A DNA stretch of 9,693 nucleotides, taken from the NCBI GenBank assembly GCA_009827205.1, contig WUAK01000094.1:1-9693 (forward strand), given 5' to 3'. The notes under the pieces are model-generated. The model did not search any database and was not told where the DNA came from. It worked only from the letters and a program-made list of their open reading frames with translations. Shown here in pieces: positions 5,310-9,693 of this stretch (positions are counted from its first letter, which is position 1; every line of letters starts with the position of its first letter). Source of the stretch: Phycisphaeraceae bacterium (GTDB lineage: Bacteria > Planctomycetota > Phycisphaerae > Phycisphaerales > UBA1924). A program made the position numbers and the translations under genes.

Positions 5310-8300
5310 CTACCCGCCGAAGTCACCCGAAGGCCTCGCGCTCGCCGAGCGGGAGGTCGATCCGAACTGAGCAGCGGTTCCGCGTCCGAGCGGCTGGAAG
5401 ATCACGCCCACGCTCGTGTCGTCACTGATTTTGTTGTAGGTGAAGTTCACGCCGAACACCGCGTTCTGGAAATCGCGGAGGACTTCAGACCGGATGCTCT
5501 GGAGATCACCGATGTCGGTGTCGTACGTCACATCGACCCCGAGCGTGTATTTTTCGGTGAGCGTGTAGTCGGTCCCCGCGTTGAGGAGCGTCGAATCCTG
5601 CAGTCCGAGGTAGCGGTACGACAGATTGCTGGAGAACGTCGGTGAGTGGTCGAGAATGAACCCGGCAGCCGTCTGGCTCTGGCCCGATTGCTCGAAGTCA
5701 TAGATCGTCGAACCTACGAGCGCGAGTGAATCGGTTGCCTGCATGGTTGCAGTGACGGTTCCGAAGTTCGAAAGACGCGAGTTCTCAGGACGCGACTCGT
5801 AGTACCGCCCGATGCCGTCGCCGTTGATCGCATCGTCAGATGCAAAGACAAGCTCCGAATCGAGCGTGATCCAGTCGACCGAGTACCACCTGCCCGGCCC
5901 GCCCCGCTTGGTCTGCCAGGTCTGATCAAGCCCGAGCCTGACCACCGTGCCGTCGGCGAGCGATTCAACCGACTCGTCGTAGACCGGCAACTCGTCCTGA
6001 TCGACATTGGTGTCCGAGTAGAACGCGGTGACGCTGGGCCTGACGATGTGACGAACCCGGTTGACATCGAGCGCCCTGCTGTACAGCTCGTTCTCGACGC
6101 GCTGAATCGTAGTTGCCAGCGTGACGCCAACCGCGCCCCAGATACGCTCACTGTTGTCGTTGTCGCCAGCGAACGTCTCGAAGTCATCGTCGTAGATTGT
6201 GCCGCGACCGACCGCCCAGGGCAGCACCTTGATTGGACCGGCAGATAGATCCCCCGCCAGCTCATGCCTCGTGTCCGCACGCAGAACGTTGCCCTCGCTA
6301 AACCCCTGAGCCCGCAAAGCATCGGAGATTTTGGTATTCGCGTTTATACCGAGCGCAGCTTGTGCTTTGGCGTTGCTGGTCAGGCCGTACTCCGCGGGCG
6401 TCTTGTCCGTAAACGCAAGACTCATGTTGCCCACTCGGTACTCGCTTGTGTACAGCAGGTGCCCAGGCGCCACGGATTCAAGCAGGTCATCGGCGAGCCT
6501 CGTGTACGTCACTTCAGGCAGCTTCTGAACGTTGTACCCGTCGCTCTGCAGGATGTATTCGTTGGGTGTGAAGTCGTCGAACTGGCCCTTGGCCTCGAGC
6601 GTGAGCGAGCTGTTCTCGGTGAGCTTGCGCGCGTGGATCCGGTTCGTAAACTCGCGGCCTGTTTCCGCGAGGTCCTCAAAGAATGCATCTACAAAATTCT
6701 CGTCGGACACATGCGCGACCTCTGCAAAGACCGCCCAGTCCTGCCCCACCTTCGCTATGTGCTCCGCGCGGACGATTCCGCGGTTCTCACCGCTGCGGTC
6801 GAAGTCCGCGCCTGTCGTCAGTGAGTCTGTCCCGGTGTCGTTGAAGACCCAGTACGTCAGCAGCGAGCCCTTGTAATCGCTCCCCCTCCAGTCGGCATTG
6901 AGACCAAAGCCCGGCCCTCGGTCAAGGAGTGCATCGGCTTGCAACTCTGCACTAAGCCCATCTGGTTTCTGAAGCCCGAGCAGCGAGTAAAGATCCCAGG
7001 TGGTCCTTATCTCTTCCCCTGACTTCGAGCCAAAGACAAACTGCACATCGCGCAGCGGTATGTCCTCGGGGTCCCCTTCGAATGTGGGCAGATAGCCTAC
7101 GGGCAGCGCAAAGGTATTGAGCGTGATGTCATCCGCGTCAGCGATCGTGGAAGTCTGTTCAGTGCCATCGTTTGCGATGGTCGTTTCTTGACGGATTGTT
7201 ACAGTACGCGCACCGATCGTGAGGTTTGGCCTTGCAAATGCGGTATTCGAGATGCTTGCACGATCGGCGATGAACTCTGTTTCCGAAAGCTGTCGTACCG
7301 ATCTTGCTCTGACGTACAGAGGAAATCCGACACGTGTATCAAACGTCGAAAAGACAGCATCCAGGATCAATGCCTTGTCGTTCCGTACGTCGTAGAACAC
7401 GCGGGGCCCGCGAAGGTTGTACCTGCCGTCGGAAGCGATCACATCGCCCTCAAGATAGATGCCATCGATATCACTGGCGCGCACGTTGGAGACCGACGCG
7501 TCGGCCTGGCCAGCAAAGAAAACGACTGCCCGTTGTGACGACAACTCGAGCACCCGATCAGTGCCAGGCTCACGGTACGTGATGTTGACTCCGTCCTCTA
7601 GAATGACGGACTGTTCCTGATTGCTGAGCGTCCTGATGATCCGGCCCGCTCCCATCGACACGATGCCCCTGGCGGTCATGATCGGGCTGCCGGCTTGTGC
7701 TCTCGGTAATGCATCAGCAAAATCAAAGCCGGGCCCGGGCGCCCGAAGAGGCGTGCCCTCTCGATCCTGTGCAAGCTGCTCGATTGCTGCCGGCTGCTGG
7801 AGCGGGTTGCTCAATACTGTGCCCATAAAGTTTGAGAGCGCCACATCAGCAACAAGCGTCGCGGGCGAATCCACCGGTCCTTGCTCGATCGCATCTGCAG
7901 CTAAATCGATAGGGGTTGTCAGCAGGATCACGCCCTGCACACTGAGGGTCTCAGCAGCCAGAGAAACCGAAGCATCCGCGCTGGGTGTATCGACCCCTGT
8001 CAGATGCGCAAAGACCTGCACAGCATTGTCACCGAGGTCAGGCCTGGGCGAGATCCAGAGCACCGCCGAATCAGCCATCAGGTCGTAGCCAGCCAGGGAG
8101 ATCTCAACGTCACGCTCCAAGACAAGCCTGTGCGTCACTGGCGTGCCAGCAGCTCCTGGATCAGTCCAAGTCCATGCCCTAAGACCACTTGCAATGATTT
8201 CGCCCTGGACGGGTTCGATTGGAAGCTCGATAGCCGAGAACGCCGAGTTCTGTCCGAGAACACCCCCCGCCGAACCCGCGGCGAGGACTAGAGCCGAGAT

Positions 8301-8321
8301 GGTGCGATAGCTGCTGTGCAT
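5310..8321 (-). CDS. lptD: LptD-like LPS-assembly outer-membrane protein
   Basis: LptD, with LptE, inserts lipopolysaccharide into the outer leaflet of the outer membrane. This product has 1003 residues from ATG 8321, longer than the E. coli protein of 784. Residues 1-23 form a signal peptide (hydrophobic ISALVLAAGSAGG, cleavage near VLG-Q). Residues 30-400 are beta-rich OstA/LptA-like repeats (LVLERDVEISLAGYDLMADS near 66-85, LEGDVIASDGRYNLRG near 290-305). Residue 406 begins LPVGYLPTFEGDP, the LptD-like entry to the barrel, and 500-980 are alternating strands. RVRHIVRPSVTAFYSD (755-770) followed by ELPVYDES (777-784) resembles the conserved LptD barrel region. ATG 8384 would add 21 residues in front of the signal peptide and spoil it. 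The predicted protein has no cysteine, so it cannot form the disulfides used to mature E. coli LptD. No LptE gene is seen nearby. The family call is good; its exact partner set is unknown. Confidence 0.82.
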   Translation of the reverse strand: MHSSYRTISALVLAAGSAGGVLGQNSAFSAIELPIEPVQGEIIASGLRAWTWTDPGAAGTPVTHRLVLERDVEISLAGYDLMADSAVLWISPRPDLGDNAVQVFAHLTGVDTPSADASVSLAAETLSVQGVILLTTPIDLAADAIEQGPVDSPATLVADVALSNFMGTVLSNPLQQPAAIEQLAQDREGTPLRAPGPGFDFADALPRAQAGSPIMTARGIVSMGAGRIIRTLSNQEQSVILEDGVNITYREPGTDRVLELSSQRAVVFFAGQADASVSNVRASDIDGIYLEGDVIASDGRYNLRGPRVFYDVRNDKALILDAVFSTFDTRVGFPLYVRARSVRQLSETEFIADRASISNTAFARPNLTIGARTVTIRQETTIANDGTEQTSTIADADDITLNTFALPVGYLPTFEGDPEDIPLRDVQFVFGSKSGEEIRTTWDLYSLLGLQKPDGLSAELQADALLDRGPGFGLNADWRGSDYKGSLLTYWVFNDTGTDSLTTGADFDRSGENRGIVRAEHIAKVGQDWAVFAEVAHVSDENFVDAFFEDLAETGREFTNRIHARKLTENSSLTLEAKGQFDDFTPNEYILQSDGYNVQKLPEVTYTRLADDLLESVAPGHLLYTSEYRVGNMSLAFTDKTPAEYGLTSNAKAQAALGINANTKISDALRAQGFSEGNVLRADTRHELAGDLSAGPIKVLPWAVGRGTIYDDDFETFAGDNDNSERIWGAVGVTLATTIQRVENELYSRALDVNRVRHIVRPSVTAFYSDTNVDQDELPVYDESVESLADGTVVRLGLDQTWQTKRGGPGRWYSVDWITLDSELVFASDDAINGDGIGRYYESRPENSRLSNFGTVTATMQATDSLALVGSTIYDFEQSGQSQTAAGFILDHSPTFSSNLSYRYLGLQDSTLLNAGTDYTLTEKYTLGVDVTYDTDIGDLQSIRSEVLRDFQNAVFGVNFTYNKISDDTSVGVIFQPLGRGTAAQFGSTSRSASARPSGDFGG

Positions 8322-8414
8322 CCTTGCGGGTGGAGCATATCGCGATTCTCCTACTGGGGCACAGGTGGCGAACGGAAAGCGCATAGTCGCGTTACGCTGC
8401 CCAGAAACACCTAG

Positions 8415-8420
8415 CAGGAG
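8415..8420 (+). promoter_or_regulatory. Shine-Dalgarno site of the SnoaL-like gene
   Basis: CAGGAG stands 12 bases before the ATG at 8433, a slightly long spacer. It marks the original start of the SnoaL-like gene, upstream of the frameshift. Confidence 0.4.
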
Positions 8421-8432
8421 TCTCCCCCACCC

Positions 8433-8833
8433 ATGTCACCAAATGCCCAACTCGTCAGTGATATTCTGCTTCCTTTGCCCAAGGGGACATCCCAGCGGTC
8501 CTCGGGTGCTTCAGTCCTGACATCGTCTGGTATGAAGCCGAGAACTTTCCCTACGCCGACGGCAATCCTTACCACGGTCCAGAAGCAGTCTTGAACGGCG
8601 TCTTTGCCCGTTGCGGCGGTGAATGGGATGGCTTTGCTGTGGAGATAGACGAGATCATCGACGCAGGTGACACGATCATCGCCACCGGACGATACCTGGG
8701 CACCTACATAACGACGGGCAAACCACAGAACACACAGATCGCGCACATCTGGCGAATAAAAGACGGCAAGGCAGTCGCATTCCAACAGCACGCGGACACC
8801 CTGCATGTCGCGAGAGTCACTGGCTCAGTCTAA
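8433..8833 (+). pseudogene. SnoaL/NTF2-like (ketosteroid isomerase-related) protein, frameshifted near the start
   Basis: From ATG 8433 the first frame reads MSPNAQLVSDI, a usual start for small SnoaL-like proteins. It then runs on as non-family sequence to a TGA at 8588-8590, 52 codons in all. The rest of the family sequence lies in the -1 frame from about 8462: ASFAQGDIPAVLGCFSPD, then IVWYEAENFPYADGNPYHG and GVFARCGGEWDGFAVE, ending VARVTGSV at 8833. A single missing base near 8462-8467 would join the two into a normal protein of about 133 residues. The -1 frame has a TGA at 8459-8461 and no ATG or GTG before a TTG at 8591, so it cannot easily start by itself. SnoaL-like proteins have an NTF2 fold with a hydrophobic pocket and various or unknown substrates. 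A sequencing or assembly error, or frameshifting during translation, are the alternatives to true loss. The family call is firm; the cause of the break is not. Confidence 0.7.
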
Positions 8834-8852
8834 AGAAGATGGACAGCATCTC

Positions 8853-9693
8853 TTAGTGAATGGCTTTTTCACTCATGCGTTCTCGCGAAGGCACCCTCAC
8901 CTCGCTCGCGAGCCTGACCTTCGACATACACCAGATCACAAAGTAACTGATATCGACCTGCCACCACCGTAGACCGTGTCGTGCGCTGGTCGGAAACGCG
9001 TGGTGGTTGTTGTGCCAGCCCTCACCGAGAGCCAGAACCCCAAAGATCGCATTGTTACGACTCTCGTCATTGCTCTTGAAGGGCTTTGTGCCCCAGATGT
9101 GGCAGACCGAGTTGATGCTCCATGTCACATGGTGGACCAGAAAGACCCGAACAAGACCGCCCCAGACAAATCCCCAGAGAACCCCACTCCATGACCAAGT
9201 GAACAAACCACCGAAGACGGCCGGAAGCACGAGTCCCGCGAGCACCCATACGGGGAACAGCCTGCTCATCCAGACGATGAGCCTGGATTGACGCAAATCC
9301 TTCGTGTACTTGTCGAGGTTACGAGGCTGTTTGTAAATGAACCAACCCATGTGCGCGTGCCACATGCCGCGAATTGTGTCCAAGACACCTGTCCCGTGCC
9401 CGTGCGGCGAGTGCGGATCATGTTCCCCATCGCTGTGCTGATGGTGCATCCGGTGCTGGGCAACCCACTGCAATACCGGGCCCTCAGCCGCCATCGATCC
9501 GAGGATCGAGAGAATCACCTCAACAGCTCTGGGTGTCTTAAAGCTCCTGTGCGTAAACAGACGGTGGTATCCCACTGTTATCCCAAGCGCAGTCACCAAG
9601 TACATCACCAGCAAGATGATGAGATGAACCCAGTTGAACGCGACATTCCAGAGCAATGAGATCGCGACAACCAACCCTGCAAAGGGAAGGAGC
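8853..9693 (-). CDS. Membrane fatty-acid (acyl-CoA or acyl-lipid) delta-9-type desaturase, 5' end missing
   Basis: The frame is open from the right edge to a TAA at 8853-8855, giving 279 visible residues; the true start lies outside the window. A TTG at 9674 is in frame, but the residues before it (LLPFAG) look like part of the protein. The three histidine boxes that hold the di-iron centre are present: HRLFTH after GITVGY, HRMHHQHSD, and HNNHHAFPTSARHG. An extra conserved segment HHVTWSINSVCHIWG is also there. Hydrophobic pairs flank them, as in the FA_desaturase family. The enzyme puts a cis double bond into saturated acyl chains, using oxygen and an electron donor, in the inner membrane. 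The C-terminus ends RVPSRERMSEKAIH. The WWQVDISYFVIW segment is typical of the bacterial stearoyl-CoA-desaturase-like group. Only about 10-30 residues are probably missing. Position of desaturation is inferred from the family. Confidence 0.9.
   Translation of the reverse strand, partial: LLPFAGLVVAISLLWNVAFNWVHLIILLVMYLVTALGITVGYHRLFTHRSFKTPRAVEVILSILGSMAAEGPVLQWVAQHRMHHQHSDGEHDPHSPHGHGTGVLDTIRGMWHAHMGWFIYKQPRNLDKYTKDLRQSRLIVWMSRLFPVWVLAGLVLPAVFGGLFTWSWSGVLWGFVWGGLVRVFLVHHVTWSINSVCHIWGTKPFKSNDESRNNAIFGVLALGEGWHNNHHAFPTSARHGLRWWQVDISYFVIWCMSKVRLASEVRVPSRERMSEKAIH

Noticed and set aside
6264..6824. Open frame of 186 codons on the plus strand inside lptD
   Set aside because: It is the reverse reading of an LptD-like barrel region that has continuous coding sense on the minus strand; no recognisable domain or start signal.
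8411..8806. Open frame of 131 codons on the minus strand over the SnoaL-like gene
   Set aside because: The plus strand carries clear SnoaL-family sequence over the same bases, so this is a shadow.
8833..8854. Small hairpin AGATG-GACAG-CATCT between the convergent SnoaL-like and desaturase genes, as a bidirectional terminator
   Set aside because: The stem is only five pairs plus three across a bulge, AT-rich, and has no T run on either strand.

Overview
The window looks like a chromosomal segment of a planctomycete of the Phycisphaerae type. Three things suggest this. A secreted protein ends in a duplicated Ca-binding, dockerin-like tail that finishes in Gly-Cys. Two proteins carry short CxxC(G)Y(D/N)L...CPEC zinc-ribbon motifs next to membrane helices. 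An LptD-like outer-membrane assembly protein shows a diderm envelope. The taxonomic call is an inference from these gene styles; no rRNA or other marker gene is present.

Left part (1-2409): the 5' part of a secreted protein gene runs off the left edge on the minus strand (1-506). A small zinc-ribbon membrane protein diverges from it on the plus strand (591-1151). This converges on a minus-strand gene for a secreted protein with a type-1-copper (cupredoxin) domain, a middle domain and the dockerin-like tail (1201-2409). A hairpin with a T-rich tail lies at the convergent junction.

Middle part (2410-5274): a divergent intergenic region of 236 bases carries a good extended -10 element and a GC-only hairpin ahead of a homogentisate 1,2-dioxygenase gene (hmgA, 2646-3941). 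Two small membrane-protein genes follow on the same strand (3944-4555 and 4576-5274). They appear to be diverged relatives of one another. At least the first is clearly more AT-rich than hmgA. No other tyrosine-degradation gene is visible.

Right part (5275-9693): a 1003-residue LptD-like LPS-assembly protein is on the minus strand (5310-8321). A SnoaL/NTF2-like gene on the plus strand (8433-8833) diverges from it and appears broken by a one-base frameshift near its start. It converges on a membrane fatty-acid desaturase gene whose 5' end lies beyond the right edge (8853-9693). LptD and the desaturase both concern the envelope or membrane lipids, but nothing shows that they are co-regulated.

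I see no tRNA, rRNA, CRISPR array, insertion sequence or phage gene. The most useful observations are the frameshifted SnoaL gene, the pair of related membrane proteins with a mobile zinc ribbon, the cupredoxin plus dockerin-like fusion, and the cysteine-free LptD.
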